Shown: positions 39,012-47,759 of the stretch, piece by piece
How positions within the stretch are numbered: position 1 is the first letter of the stretch
How the letters are laid out: every line of letters begins with the position of its first letter
Source of the DNA: Tardiphaga sp.
GTDB taxonomy: Bacteria > Pseudomonadota > Alphaproteobacteria > Rhizobiales > Xanthobacteraceae
Direction: 5' to 3'
NCBI RefSeq assembly: GCF_028290495.1
Contig: NZ_JAQGJT010000059.1
Location: 1 to 51,485, forward strand
Length of the DNA: 51,485 bases
The notes under the pieces: model-generated
Database searches by the model: none
Told to the model about the DNA's origin: nothing
The model's input: the letters and a program-made list of their open reading frames with translations, nothing else
Program-made: the position numbers and the translations under genes

Positions 39012-40925
39012 ATGCTTCGCGGAATGCGCAACGCCTCGAAAAACTGGCTCGGCAAGACCGTCATGACCTCGGTGATGGTGGTGTTGATCGGCAGCTTTGC
39101 CGTGTGGGGGATCCAGGACATCTTCAAGGGCTATGGCAAATCGACGCTGGCGAAGATCGGCAGCACCGAGATTTCCACCGAGCAGTTCCGCCAGCTCTAT
39201 ACCGACCGGCTGCAACAGATCGGCCGCCAGTTCGGCCGGCCGTTGACCTCCGACCAGGCGCGCGCCTTCGGCGTCGACCGCCAGGTGCTGCAACAGGCCG
39301 TAGCCGAAGCCGCCCTCGACGAAGACGCCCGCCGCCGCGGCCTCGGCGTGTCCGACGCCGAGGTGATGCGCCAGATCGTGGAAGATCCGAACTTCAAGGG
39401 ATCGACCGGCACCTTCGACGCGCCGCGCTTCCAGCAGCTGATCCGCTCGCTCGGCTATACCGAACAGCGCTACATCAGCGAGCAGCGCAAGGTCTCATTG
39501 CGCCGCCAGATCGCCGGCACCATCACCACCGGCTTCGAGCCGCCGAAGACGCAGATCGAGGCGCTCAGCCGCTTCCAGAGCGAGCAGCGCACCGTCGATT
39601 ACGTCAAACTGGAAGCCGCCCAGGCCGGCGCCATCGAGACGCCCTCGCCCGAGGCGCTCGCGGCCTATTTCGAGGACCACAAGACGCAGTTTCGCGCGCC
39701 CGAATATCGCAAGGTCGCTTATCTCGTCATGACGCCCGAAGAGATGGCGAAGTGGGCGACGGTGTCCGACGACGATGCCAGAAAGGTGTTCGAGCAGCGC
39801 AAGGACAAGCTCTCGACGCCGGAGCAGCGCCAGATCTCACAGATCGTGTTCCCGAATGCGGAAGAAGCCGTGGCCGGCCGCGCCAAGCTCAGCAACAGCT
39901 TCTCGTTCGACGACCTCGCCAAGGAGCGCAAGCTCAGCACGGCCGACATCGATCTCGGCATGGTCGCCAAGGCCGGGATCATCGATCCCTCGGTCGCCGA
40001 CGCCGCCTTCTCGCTGGCGTCGGACGCCATCAGCCAGCCGATCGCCGGCCGTTTCGGGATCACGCTTATCAAGGTCGGCAAGGTCCAGCCCGGCACCGAG
40101 CCGAGCTATGACAGCGTCGCCGTCGCCCTGAAGCGCGATCTTGCGCTGGAGCGCGCCCGCGCCGTGGTCGCCGACATGCACAACAAGATGGAAGACGAAC
40201 GCGGCGGCGGCGCAAATGTCGTCGATGCCGCCAAGAAGCTCGGCCTGACCTCGGTCACGATCGACGCCGTCGACCGCTCCGGCCGCACGCCGGACGGCCA
40301 GCCAGTGGCCAACGTGCCCACTGGCTCCGACATCGTCACCAAGGCGTTCGCCAGCGACGTCGGCGTCGATAACGAAGCCATCCAGCTTGGCGGCGGCTAC
40401 GTCTGGTTCGACGTACTCGGCGTCACGCCAGCCCGCGAGCGCCTGCTCGACGAAGTCAAGGATCAGGTCGCGGCGCGCTGGCGCGACGACCAGATCACCA
40501 GCCGGCTGCGCACCAAGGCCGACGAGATGGCGAAGAAGCTCGCCTCCGGCGCCAAGCTGGCGGACGAAGCGACAGCAGCCGGTCTCAAGGTCGCGACCTC
40601 CGCGCCGTTCAAGCGCGACGCCAACCCGCCAGAGCTGTCGCCCGGCGTGGTCCAGTCGGTCTTCCGCAGCGCCAAGGATGACGCCGGACAGGCGCCGGGT
40701 GCGACCTCCAGCGAGTGGATCGTGTTCCGCGTCACCGACATCAGCGCGCCGCCGGTCGATCTGGCCTCGGCCGAGCTGAAGACCCTGAAGGAGACCCTGC
40801 AGCGCGGCCAGACCGACGAACAGGTCGCGCAGTATGTCACCCGGCTCGAGGCTGTGATCGGCACCAAGATCAACCAGGAAGCCGTCGCTATCGCTACGGG
40901 CGCAGCAGCCGCCGATACGAACTAG
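39012..40925 (+). CDS. ppiD: PpiD-type periplasmic folding factor with degenerate parvulin domain
   Basis: 637 aa, inner-membrane anchored. A short cytoplasmic start (MLRGMRNASKNWLGK), one membrane helix at about 16-34, then a periplasmic SurA_N-like region and a parvulin-type domain at about 268-360. The two His residues of active parvulins are replaced: EQRQISQIVFP has Gln274 where RHI is expected, and GRFGITLIKVG has Thr351 where GYHIIKV is expected. As in E. coli PpiD, chaperone activity without strong isomerase activity is likely (inference). It precedes trpD by 99 nt on the same strand. Confidence 0.9.
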   Translation: MLRGMRNASKNWLGKTVMTSVMVVLIGSFAVWGIQDIFKGYGKSTLAKIGSTEISTEQFRQLYTDRLQQIGRQFGRPLTSDQARAFGVDRQVLQQAVAEAALDEDARRRGLGVSDAEVMRQIVEDPNFKGSTGTFDAPRFQQLIRSLGYTEQRYISEQRKVSLRRQIAGTITTGFEPPKTQIEALSRFQSEQRTVDYVKLEAAQAGAIETPSPEALAAYFEDHKTQFRAPEYRKVAYLVMTPEEMAKWATVSDDDARKVFEQRKDKLSTPEQRQISQIVFPNAEEAVAGRAKLSNSFSFDDLAKERKLSTADIDLGMVAKAGIIDPSVADAAFSLASDAISQPIAGRFGITLIKVGKVQPGTEPSYDSVAVALKRDLALERARAVVADMHNKMEDERGGGANVVDAAKKLGLTSVTIDAVDRSGRTPDGQPVANVPTGSDIVTKAFASDVGVDNEAIQLGGGYVWFDVLGVTPARERLLDEVKDQVAARWRDDQITSRLRTKADEMAKKLASGAKLADEATAAGLKVATSAPFKRDANPPELSPGVVQSVFRSAKDDAGQAPGATSSEWIVFRVTDISAPPVDLASAELKTLKETLQRGQTDEQVAQYVTRLEAVIGTKINQEAVAIATGAAAADTN

Positions 40926-41024
40926 AAACCAACGCCGTCATGGCGACCCCGGAGAAACGTTGGCCGGGCCAACGTTTCTCCGCAAAGGTCTTCGCCACGT
41001 CGGGCGAATTACTGGAAGCATCTG

Positions 41025-42044
41025 ATGGATAATCTCAGGGCAATCATTGCCAAGGTCGCCACTGGCGCCACGCTGTCGCGCGATGAATCGGCGACTGCCT
41101 TCGACAGCATGATGTCGGGCGAAGCAACGCCGTCGCAAATGGGCGGGCTCCTGATGGCCTTGCGTGTGCGAGGCGAGACCGTCGACGAAATCACCGGCGC
41201 AGTGTCGGCGATGCGAAGCAAGATGCTGCGCGTCACCGCGCCCGCAGGCGCGGTCGATGTGGTCGGCACCGGCGGCGACGGCTCCGGCTCGGTCAACGTC
41301 TCGACCTGTGCCTCCTTCATCGTCGCCGGCTGCGGCGTGCCGGTCGCCAAACATGGCAACCGCGCGCTATCATCGCGCTCCGGCGCCGCCGACGTGCTGG
41401 CCGCGCTCGGCATCAAGATCGACATTACCCCCGAACAGGTCAGCCGTTGCATGGCGGAAACCGGCATCGGCTTTATGTTCGCGCCATCGCATCATCCGGC
41501 GATGAAGAATGTCGGCCCGACCCGCGTCGAGCTGGCCACCCGCACCATCTTCAACCTGCTGGGTCCCTTGTCCAATCCGGCCGGGGTCACCCGGCAGATG
41601 GTCGGCGTGTTCTCGCGGCAGTGGGTGCTGCCGCTGGCGCAGGTATTGAAGAACCTCGGCTCGGAACACGCCTGGGTCGTGCACGGCTCCGACGGGCTCG
41701 ACGAGATCACGCTGACCGGCCCCACCTTCGTCGCAGCGCTGGAGAACGGCAACATCCGTTCGTTCGAGATCACGCCGGAAGATGCCGGCCTGCCCCGCGC
41801 CGGCCCCGACGCACTGCGAGGCGGCGATGCGCAGGCCAATGCCATTGCGCTGCAAAGCGTGCTCGACGGCAAGCCCGGCGCATTCCGCGACGTCGCTGTG
41901 TTCAATGCCGCCGCAGCACTGATCGTCGCCGGTAAGGCGAAGGACCTCAAGGAAGGCGTCGCGATGGGCCAGAAGTCACTCGACAGCGGCGCGGCGCTGG
42001 AGAAGCTCAAGCGCCTCGTCGCGGTCTCGAACGCAAAGGACTGA
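41025..42044 (+). CDS. trpD: Anthranilate phosphoribosyltransferase
   Basis: Second step of tryptophan synthesis. 339 aa. The PRPP-binding [20 protein letters not shown] and the following [20 protein letters not shown] are intact, and [20 protein letters not shown] and [20 protein letters not shown] are typical. trpC follows 3 nt later. trpE/G are not in the window. Confidence 0.97.
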   Translation: MDNLRAIIAKVATGATLSRDESATAFDSMMSGEATPSQMGGLLMALRVRGETVDEITGAVSAMRSKMLRVTAPAGAVDVVGTGGDGSGSVNVSTCASFIVAGCGVPVAKHGNRALSSRSGAADVLAALGIKIDITPEQVSRCMAETGIGFMFAPSHHPAMKNVGPTRVELATRTIFNLLGPLSNPAGVTRQMVGVFSRQWVLPLAQVLKNLGSEHAWVVHGSDGLDEITLTGPTFVAALENGNIRSFEITPEDAGLPRAGPDALRGGDAQANAIALQSVLDGKPGAFRDVAVFNAAAALIVAGKAKDLKEGVAMGQKSLDSGAALEKLKRLVAVSNAKD

Positions 42045-42047
42045 GTT

Positions 42048-42863
42048 ATGTCCGACATCCTGAGCAAGATCGAAGCCTACAAGCGCGAGGAAATCGCCGC
42101 GGCCAAGCGCTCGCATCCGCTGGCTGAAATCGAGGCGCTCGCCAAGACCGCCTCTCCGCCGCGCGGCTTCATGACCGCGATCTATCGCAAGCTCGACAAG
42201 GGCGACTTTGCGCTGATCGCCGAGGTCAAGAAGGCCTCGCCTTCGAAGGGCCTGATCCGCGAGGACTTCGACCCGCCGTCGCTGGCGAAGGCCTATGAGG
42301 CCGGCGGCGCGGCGTGCCTCTCGGTTCTCACCGACACGCCCTCGTTTCAGGGCCATCTCGATTTCATGGTCGCCGCGCGCGACGCGGTGAAGCTGCCGGT
42401 GCTGCGCAAGGACTTCATGTTCGACACCTACCAGGTGGTGGAAGCCCGCGCGCATGGCGCCGACTGCATCCTGATCATCATGGCCGCGCTCGATGACGCC
42501 GCCGCCCGCGACATCGAGGACGCCGCCATCGCGCATGGCATGGACGTGCTACTGGAAGTCCACGACCAGCCTGAGCTGGAGCGCGCGCTGAACCTGCGCT
42601 CGCCGATGATCGGCATCAACAACCGCAATCTGCGCACCTTCGAGACCACGCTGAAGACCAGCGAGACGCTGGCGCCGATGATCCCGAAAGACCGCCTGAT
42701 GGTCGGCGAGAGCGGCATCAACGCTGCCGCCGACCTCGCCCGCCTCGAACGCGTCGGCATTTCTACGTTTCTCGTCGGCGAAAGCCTGATGCGGCAGGCC
42801 GATGTGACCGCGGCAACCAAGGCACTGCTGAAGCGCGCGGATACGTCGATAGCGTCGAACTAA
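42048..42863 (+). CDS. trpC: Indole-3-glycerol phosphate synthase
   Basis: Ring closure to indole-3-glycerol phosphate. 271 aa TIM barrel. Catalytic and phosphate-binding blocks: [57 protein letters not shown] and [16 protein letters not shown]. Monofunctional, not fused to trpF. It starts 3 nt after the trpD stop, and moaC follows. Confidence 0.97.
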   Translation: MSDILSKIEAYKREEIAAAKRSHPLAEIEALAKTASPPRGFMTAIYRKLDKGDFALIAEVKKASPSKGLIREDFDPPSLAKAYEAGGAACLSVLTDTPSFQGHLDFMVAARDAVKLPVLRKDFMFDTYQVVEARAHGADCILIIMAALDDAAARDIEDAAIAHGMDVLLEVHDQPELERALNLRSPMIGINNRNLRTFETTLKTSETLAPMIPKDRLMVGESGINAAADLARLERVGISTFLVGESLMRQADVTAATKALLKRADTSIASN

Positions 42864-42974
42864 CCGAGCGCGGTTCTTTCCCCGCTCCCGTTGCAGGAGA
42901 GGAGGGATCGAACATGCGAAGCGGATTCGAGGCTGCGCCTTTTTTGGAAACCTACAATCCGGGATATTGAGACC

Positions 42975-43496
42975 ATGGCCAAAAAGTCGAAGCGCAATGC
43001 CGATACCCCTGCCCTGACGCACATCGATGCCGCCGGCGAGGCGCATATGGTCGACGTCTCGCGAAAACCTTCAACCGAGCGCATCGCGGTCGCCGAAGGC
43101 GTGGTGATCATGAGCAAGGCGACGCTGGAGCTGATCGTGTCCGGCAACGCCAAGAAAGGCGACGTGCTCGGCACCGCGCGGATCGCCGGCATCATGGCGG
43201 CAAAGCGCACCTCGGACCTGATACCGCTGTGCCATCCCTTGATGCTGTCGAAGGTCACGCTCGATATCGAGCCCGACAAGAAGCTGCCGGGCTGCCGCGT
43301 CCGCGCCTCCGTGAAAGTCTCAGGTCCGACCGGCGTCGAGATGGAAGCGTTGACCGCGGTGTCGATCGCCTGCCTCACGATCTACGACATGATCAAGGCC
43401 GTGGAGCGCGGCGTCAGCATCGAGGGGATTCATCTGATCGAGAAGAAGGGCGGCAAGTCCGGCCACTATCTTGTGACAGATAACGACGCCGACTGA
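42975..43496 (+). CDS. moaC: Cyclic pyranopterin monophosphate synthase MoaC
   Basis: Molybdenum cofactor biosynthesis: acts with MoaA to make cyclic pyranopterin monophosphate from GTP. 173 aa from the ATG at 42975 ([20 protein letters not shown]). Blocks: [20 protein letters not shown] (His of the active site), [20 protein letters not shown], then [12 protein letters not shown], and the C-terminal [13 protein letters not shown]. trpC-moaC-moeA-lexA is, from memory, the common order in this group; here moaC and moeA are separated by about 4.3 kb. Confidence 0.96.
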   Translation: MAKKSKRNADTPALTHIDAAGEAHMVDVSRKPSTERIAVAEGVVIMSKATLELIVSGNAKKGDVLGTARIAGIMAAKRTSDLIPLCHPLMLSKVTLDIEPDKKLPGCRVRASVKVSGPTGVEMEALTAVSIACLTIYDMIKAVERGVSIEGIHLIEKKGGKSGHYLVTDNDAD

Positions 43497-43928
43497 CAGC
43501 GCCCGGAGCGAAATGATAGCTCGGCAAAGACACGGCTTCTGGCTTGCAAAGAAAAAACCGGGACCGCCCGCGAGCATGGGGGTGAAAGCTGCGGCCCCGG
43601 GCCACATCAATCGATCAGGCGGGAGGATCGACATCCGACCGGCGAGCGTGGCGGGATCAGAACTATCAAACGCCGCGCGGCGATGTGTGAATGCGATTTA
43701 CATAGCTACCCGGCGGGGGAATGATCTTGCGGGTAACCTAAACGCGCCGGGCAACAGCGCATCGCGATCGTCAGCGCGAACTAAGCTTCCCGGATTCAGC
43801 ACCGTCCAGCATCGTGGAAAGCCGCAGACCCAACCGGCGATCAAGATTGGGCACACAGCGGTTCACACAAACCCACGCGCCGCCGCCGGTACCAGCGCAA
43901 CGTATTTTGGTACCGGCGCAGGTCGCAA
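43497..43928. other. Non-coding stretch between moaC and the P450 module
   Basis: 432 nt between convergent genes. ORFs here look random. A short inverted repeat (TACCCG...CGGGTA, about 43709-43736) and the stronger hairpin at 43884-43918 are the only structures seen. It forms the left boundary of the accessory module lying between moaC and moeA. Confidence 0.5.
43884..43918 (-). terminator. Hairpin after the receptor gene of the P450 module
   Basis: Perfect 11-bp stem CGCCGGTACCA (43884-43894) / TGGTACCGGCG (43908-43918), 13-nt loop, 10 nt beyond the stop codon of the ABC receptor gene. There is no U-run, so it may be a stabilising 3' structure or a weak terminator. Confidence 0.55.
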
Positions 43929-45143
43929 TTATTTGATCATCGGACAGCCACCGTCCGCGATCGGCCGGAAAGCCTTTTCCGCCGGGATTGTGCTCAGCAG
44001 CTTGTAGTAGTCGTAGGGATACTTCGATTCCGAGGGTTTCTTGATCTCGAACAGATAGACCGGATGGATCACGCGGCCATCTGCGCGGATGGCGACTTCG
44101 CCGAACAACTTGTCCTTGCCCTTGAACGTCTTCATCTGCGGCACGGCATCCTTGGCGTCGTCGCTGCCCTTGGCGGCGACGGCATTGAGATAGGCCAGTG
44201 TCGGCGCGTAGACGCCGGCCTGGTTGCCGCTCGGCATCTTGCCGTTCATCCCCGGCCGCTGTGCGAACCGCTTGGCGAAGGCTCGGGTGTCATCATCCAT
44301 GTCCCAGTAGAACGATTCCGTCAGCAGCAGGCCCTGCGCCGCCTTCAGCCCCATGCCGTGGACGTCGTTGATGAAGATCAGGAACGCCACCAGTTTCTGG
44401 TCGCCGTCCTGCATGCCGAACTCGCCGGCCTGCTTCACCGCATTGATGGTGTCGGCGCCGGCATTGGCGAGCCCTATCACCTTGGCCTTGGAATTCTGCG
44501 CCTGCAGCAGCAGCGAGGCGAAATCCGACGTGCCGAGCGGGTGCTTCGAGGAGCCGAGCACCTTGCCACCATTCTTGTTGATGTAGTTGGTGGCCTCCGC
44601 TTCGATACCCTGCCCCAGCGCGTAGTTCACCGTGAGGAAGTACCAGTCGCTGCCACCACGCTGCATCATCGCCGCCGCGGTCGTGTTGCCGGTCGCCCAG
44701 GCGTCGTTGACCCACTGGATCGTATTCGGCGAGCAATCCTTGCCGGTGAGGTCGGAACTGGCGGTTGAGGATGCCAGGAACGTCATCTTGGTGTTCCGCG
44801 CGATATTGTTGACGGACAGGCCCACCGACGAATTCGGCACGTCCACGATGGCATCAACCTTGTCAACCTCCAGCCATTTTCGCGCGATGCCAGAGCCGAC
44901 GTCGGCCTTGTTCTGGTGGTCGGCGTAGACGATCTCGACCTTGATATTCTTGCCACCGCCGTTGAAGTCCTCCGCCGCCATCCGCGCGGCCTCCACCGAG
45001 CCCATGCCGTTGGTGTCCTGGAACACGCCGGAGATATCATTGAGCACGCCGATGCGAACGACATCATCGGATATCTCGGCCTGCGCTGAGCCTGCGATCA
45101 CGACGGACGCCGCCGCCGCTAAAACTGTCTTGAAAGCATTCAT
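43929..45143 (-). CDS. ABC transporter substrate-binding protein of the P450 module (orphan receptor)
   Basis: 404 aa periplasmic receptor of the Peripla_BP_6 (Liv-type) family with signal peptide (cleavage near AQA-E at about 23). Blocks: VRIGVLNDISGVFQDTNG, AAEDFNGGGKNIKVEIVYAD, HQNKADVGSGIARKWLEVDK, VDVPNSSVGLSVNNIA and KVIGLANAGADTINAVKQAG. It is strongly similar along its length to the receptor at 1-938. No permease or ATPase gene is beside it. It lies 65 nt downstream of the ferredoxin gene on the same strand, so it is probably the last gene of a P450-ferredoxin-receptor operon. An aromatic acid ligand is likely from context (inference). Confidence 0.92.
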   Translation of the reverse strand: MNAFKTVLAAAASVVIAGSAQAEISDDVVRIGVLNDISGVFQDTNGMGSVEAARMAAEDFNGGGKNIKVEIVYADHQNKADVGSGIARKWLEVDKVDAIVDVPNSSVGLSVNNIARNTKMTFLASSTASSDLTGKDCSPNTIQWVNDAWATGNTTAAAMMQRGGSDWYFLTVNYALGQGIEAEATNYINKNGGKVLGSSKHPLGTSDFASLLLQAQNSKAKVIGLANAGADTINAVKQAGEFGMQDGDQKLVAFLIFINDVHGMGLKAAQGLLLTESFYWDMDDDTRAFAKRFAQRPGMNGKMPSGNQAGVYAPTLAYLNAVAAKGSDDAKDAVPQMKTFKGKDKLFGEVAIRADGRVIHPVYLFEIKKPSESKYPYDYYKLLSTIPAEKAFRPIADGGCPMIK

Positions 45144-45208
45144 CGTCTCTTCCCCTCTGGATTTGAAAACGCGGCCCCGGACGTTGCCGGGCGCGGTGGT
45201 CGGTCGAA

Positions 45209-45532
45209 CTACACTTGCCGTTCCGGGAGCCGCAGCACGAGGCCGTCGAGTTCCGGCGTGATGGTGATCTGGCAGGACAGCCGGCTGTTGGGCAGTCGTT
45301 CGGTGGCGACGCCTTCCAGCAATTCGTCCTCGTCGTCACTGACAGGACCGAGCTTGCGGATCCAGTTCTCGTCCACATAGACGTGGCAGGTCGCGCAAAC
45401 GGCGCTGCCGCCGCATTCGGCGACGATCTCGTCAATGCCGTTGCTCATGGCCGCCCGCATGGCGCTGTCGCCCTCGCCAGCCGCGATGCTCTGCGCGCGT
45501 CCGTCAGGATGAATGAAGGTAATGCTTGGCAT
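45209..45532 (-). CDS. [2Fe-2S] ferredoxin, palustrisredoxin-like
   Basis: 107 aa vertebrate-type [2Fe-2S] ferredoxin. Cluster ligands are C40, C46, C49 and C87 (AECGGSAVCATCHVYV and RLSCQIT), with the Cys-x5-Cys-x2-Cys spacing of P450-partner ferredoxins (putidaredoxin, palustrisredoxin). It lies 9 nt downstream of the P450 gene, so it is almost certainly its electron donor. No ferredoxin reductase gene is in the window; electrons must come from a reductase encoded elsewhere. Confidence 0.93.
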   Translation of the reverse strand: MPSITFIHPDGRAQSIAAGEGDSAMRAAMSNGIDEIVAECGGSAVCATCHVYVDENWIRKLGPVSDDEDELLEGVATERLPNSRLSCQITITPELDGLVLRLPERQV

Positions 45533-45541
45533 CAGAAATCC

Positions 45542-46801
45542 TCAGGCCGGCGTGAAGGTGACCGGCAGGCTGTCGAGCCCGCGCAGCGTGTTGTTGAAGC
45601 GGCGTTTCAGAGGGCCGGTGATCTCGATGCGCGCGACCTTGCGTGCCAAAGCTGCCAGCAACACTTCGCCCTCCAGCCGCGCCACAAGTTGTCCGACGCA
45701 CATGTGGATGCCGGAGCCGAAGCCAACATGGCCGGAGGTCTTGCGGGTGATGTCGTAGCGATCGGGGGCATTCCAGCGCCTGGGATCGCGATTGGCGGCG
45801 GCGAGGAACATCAGCACCTTCTCGCCCTCGCCTATCCGGCGGCCGCTGATCTCAACCTCGCGCGTGGTGGTGCGAAAGAAGGTCTGCACCGGGCTCTCAT
45901 AGCGCACCGCCTCCTCGAAGGCGTTGCGCGCCAGCGAGACGTCGGCGCGCAGCCGCGCGAACTCTTCGGGATACCGCGCCAGACAATAGATTGCCGCTCC
46001 GATGCCGTTCACCGTGGTATCAAGCCCGGCAGACAGCAGCGAGCGCACCAGCAACGGCGCCTCCGTCGCGGTGATATCGCCGCTATCCACGCGCGCATGA
46101 ATGCAGGCGCCGAAGCCACCCGGCGCCAGATTCTCGCGCTGGCACTGCGCGGCGACATAGGCTTGATGCGGCGCCGAGCGCGCAATCGCCTCTTCGCGCA
46201 AAGCGTTCGGCGGCCCGAAGGCGTTGAACACCAGCCCGGCATAGGGCAACAAGTTCTCGCGGCCCTCCTGCTGCAGCCCCATTGCATCGGGAAACACCGA
46301 CAGCGGATAGGCTTCCGCCAGATCGGCCACCGCGTCGAAGCTGCCTTTCGCCAGCAGTTCATCGACCTTCGCCTCGGCGGCGGCGGCAAAGCCGTCGCGC
46401 AACTGCTTCATGACCGCCGGCGACAACACCTTGCTGAGCACCGCGCGCGTGCGGGTATGCGCCGGCGGATCAGCTTCCAGGATAATGCTGGCCGGCCGCC
46501 ACGGCTTTTCCTTGGCGAAATCGCTCAAGCCCGCGCCGCGGCTGGAGCAGAACGTCAGGGGGTCGTTCAGCACCGCGTATACTTCCGCGTAGCGCGCCAC
46601 CGCGAATACGTTCCATTTGTTGAGATACACCACCGGTGCCGTCTCGCGCAGCAGCTCGTGGGTGGGATACGGATCGGCGAAGAAGTCGAGCGCGAAGGGA
46701 TCGACGTCGAGGCTGGGAATGGCGGACGTCGCATCATCGATCACGGTGTGCGGCGCGGGCGTGCTGTGGCTTGCTTGCGCCGGGCTCGGTGTGGTCATCA
46801 T
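45542..46801 (-). CDS. CYP199A-like cytochrome P450 (para-substituted benzoate oxidase)
   Basis: 419 aa soluble class I P450. Oxygen-activation acid/alcohol pair D261-T262 in SLLSAGLDTTVNGIGAA; ExxR at E297-R300; haem-ligand Cys368 in GFGSGIHMCVGQLVAR. The stretches VYLNKWNVFAVARYAEVYAV, TFCSSRGAGLSDFAKEKPWR and AYPLSVFPDAMGLQQEGREN match, from memory, CYP199A2/CYP199A4 of Rhodopseudomonas, which O-demethylate 4-methoxybenzoate. Two adjacent ATGs begin the frame at 46801. Operon with the ferredoxin and ABC receptor; a MarR regulator is divergent. Confidence 0.92.
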   Translation of the reverse strand: MMTTPSPAQASHSTPAPHTVIDDATSAIPSLDVDPFALDFFADPYPTHELLRETAPVVYLNKWNVFAVARYAEVYAVLNDPLTFCSSRGAGLSDFAKEKPWRPASIILEADPPAHTRTRAVLSKVLSPAVMKQLRDGFAAAAEAKVDELLAKGSFDAVADLAEAYPLSVFPDAMGLQQEGRENLLPYAGLVFNAFGPPNALREEAIARSAPHQAYVAAQCQRENLAPGGFGACIHARVDSGDITATEAPLLVRSLLSAGLDTTVNGIGAAIYCLARYPEEFARLRADVSLARNAFEEAVRYESPVQTFFRTTTREVEISGRRIGEGEKVLMFLAAANRDPRRWNAPDRYDITRKTSGHVGFGSGIHMCVGQLVARLEGEVLLAALARKVARIEITGPLKRRFNNTLRGLDSLPVTFTPA

Positions 46802-46912
46802 AGCCTCCCGAATTTTGTTGTTTGCTATTTTGCCGTGTATCTCTATGTCTCGTTCGCGCCGGTGCGCCGACCCACCCGGTCAATTCAACATGGCAGGCGG
46901 GACCTTCACGGC

Positions 46913-47416
46913 ATGAGCAGAAACGGAACGAGCAAGACCGCGAAACCGAAGCATGCGGCGCCCGGCCAATTGCTCGATCTCGAGCGCTACGTCCCGGCCT
47001 TCGTCACCTTCATCGCCAACAAGCTGTCGCGCAGCGCCACCGCGTTCTACCAGAAGCGTTTCGGCGTCAACGTCACCGAATGGCGGATCATGTCGCTGCT
47101 GGCGATCGAGCCCGGCATTCCCGCGTCGCGGATCTGCCACGTCATCGGCTTCGACAAGGGACCGGTGAGCCGCACCCTCGCGCTGCTGCAGGGCCGCGGC
47201 CTCGTCGCTATCAATACCGATCCGAATGACGGCCGCAGCCACGCCATCGCGCTCACGGCGAAAGGCAAGGCCACCCACGATGTGGTGATCGTCGCCGCGC
47301 TGGAGCGCGAGCAAAAGCTGCTGTCCTGTCTCGATGCCGGCGAGCGCGAAGTATTGATCGACCTGCTGCGGCGCATTCACAGCAATCTCGGGGCGGTGAC
47401 GGAACAGACGGAGTAG
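46913..47416 (+). CDS. MarR-family transcriptional regulator
   Basis: 167 aa from the ATG at 46913 (MSRNGTSKTAKPKHAAPGQL). The winged-helix domain covers about 55-125: FGVNVTEWRIMSLLAIEPGI, then ASRICHVIGFDKGPVSRTLA, then NTDPNDGRSHAIALTAKGKA, the wing with its usual DxRxxxxxLTxxG. The frame is open far upstream (to 45215), but that part is antisense to the P450 gene. It is divergent from the P450 operon over 111 nt, so it is the probable repressor, relieved by an aromatic acid (inference). Confidence 0.92.
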   Translation: MSRNGTSKTAKPKHAAPGQLLDLERYVPAFVTFIANKLSRSATAFYQKRFGVNVTEWRIMSLLAIEPGIPASRICHVIGFDKGPVSRTLALLQGRGLVAINTDPNDGRSHAIALTAKGKATHDVVIVAALEREQKLLSCLDAGEREVLIDLLRRIHSNLGAVTEQTE

Positions 47417-47759
47417 TTCGTTCGGAACAATCGGAGTCGATGGGCGTGCCGCCGCGCGCGCGTCCTCGGTTCCGGACCCGCGCATGCGGTCCATCATGGT
47501 CCACTCCATGCAGGGCGCGGCAGTTCAACTGCTCTGGGATGCGCCCTCGGATACAGGCTCTCACGGATTGGTTGCCTCGGCAACCAAAAATTCAGCGGGC
47601 GGCGATGCGGCGACGCACCACAACCGAGCACCTGATATGGAGCAATGCCCGCTCCGGCCATATCGCATCGCGCGCTTGCGGGCTGACCGCGGTTCATGTC
47701 ACTTCGCCGGACGATGCCGCCACAGCGGTCACCACGCTCGGACTTCTGGAGAATGACTG
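47417..47759 (+). other. Non-coding stretch before moeA
   Basis: 343 nt without a convincing gene. An ORF from 47440 ends in TGA overlapping the moeA start (TGATG), but its composition (Arg-rich, no family pattern) looks random. A short hairpin TTGGTTGC-CTCG-GCAACCAA lies at 47568-47587. The region must supply a promoter for moeA, since the gene before it belongs to the accessory module. It marks the right boundary of that module. Confidence 0.45.

Noticed and set aside
43513..44007. 164-codon frame running from the moaC end into the receptor gene
   Set aside because: Random-looking composition; overlaps the receptor 3' end in antisense and the terminal hairpin.
45215..46912. 733-codon open frame on the plus strand running from 45215 into the MarR gene
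   Set aside because: The part before 46913 is antisense to the P450 and ferredoxin genes, which have complete motifs. Its residues are His/Arg/Gly-rich as expected for the complement of high-GC coding DNA. Only the MarR part is kept.
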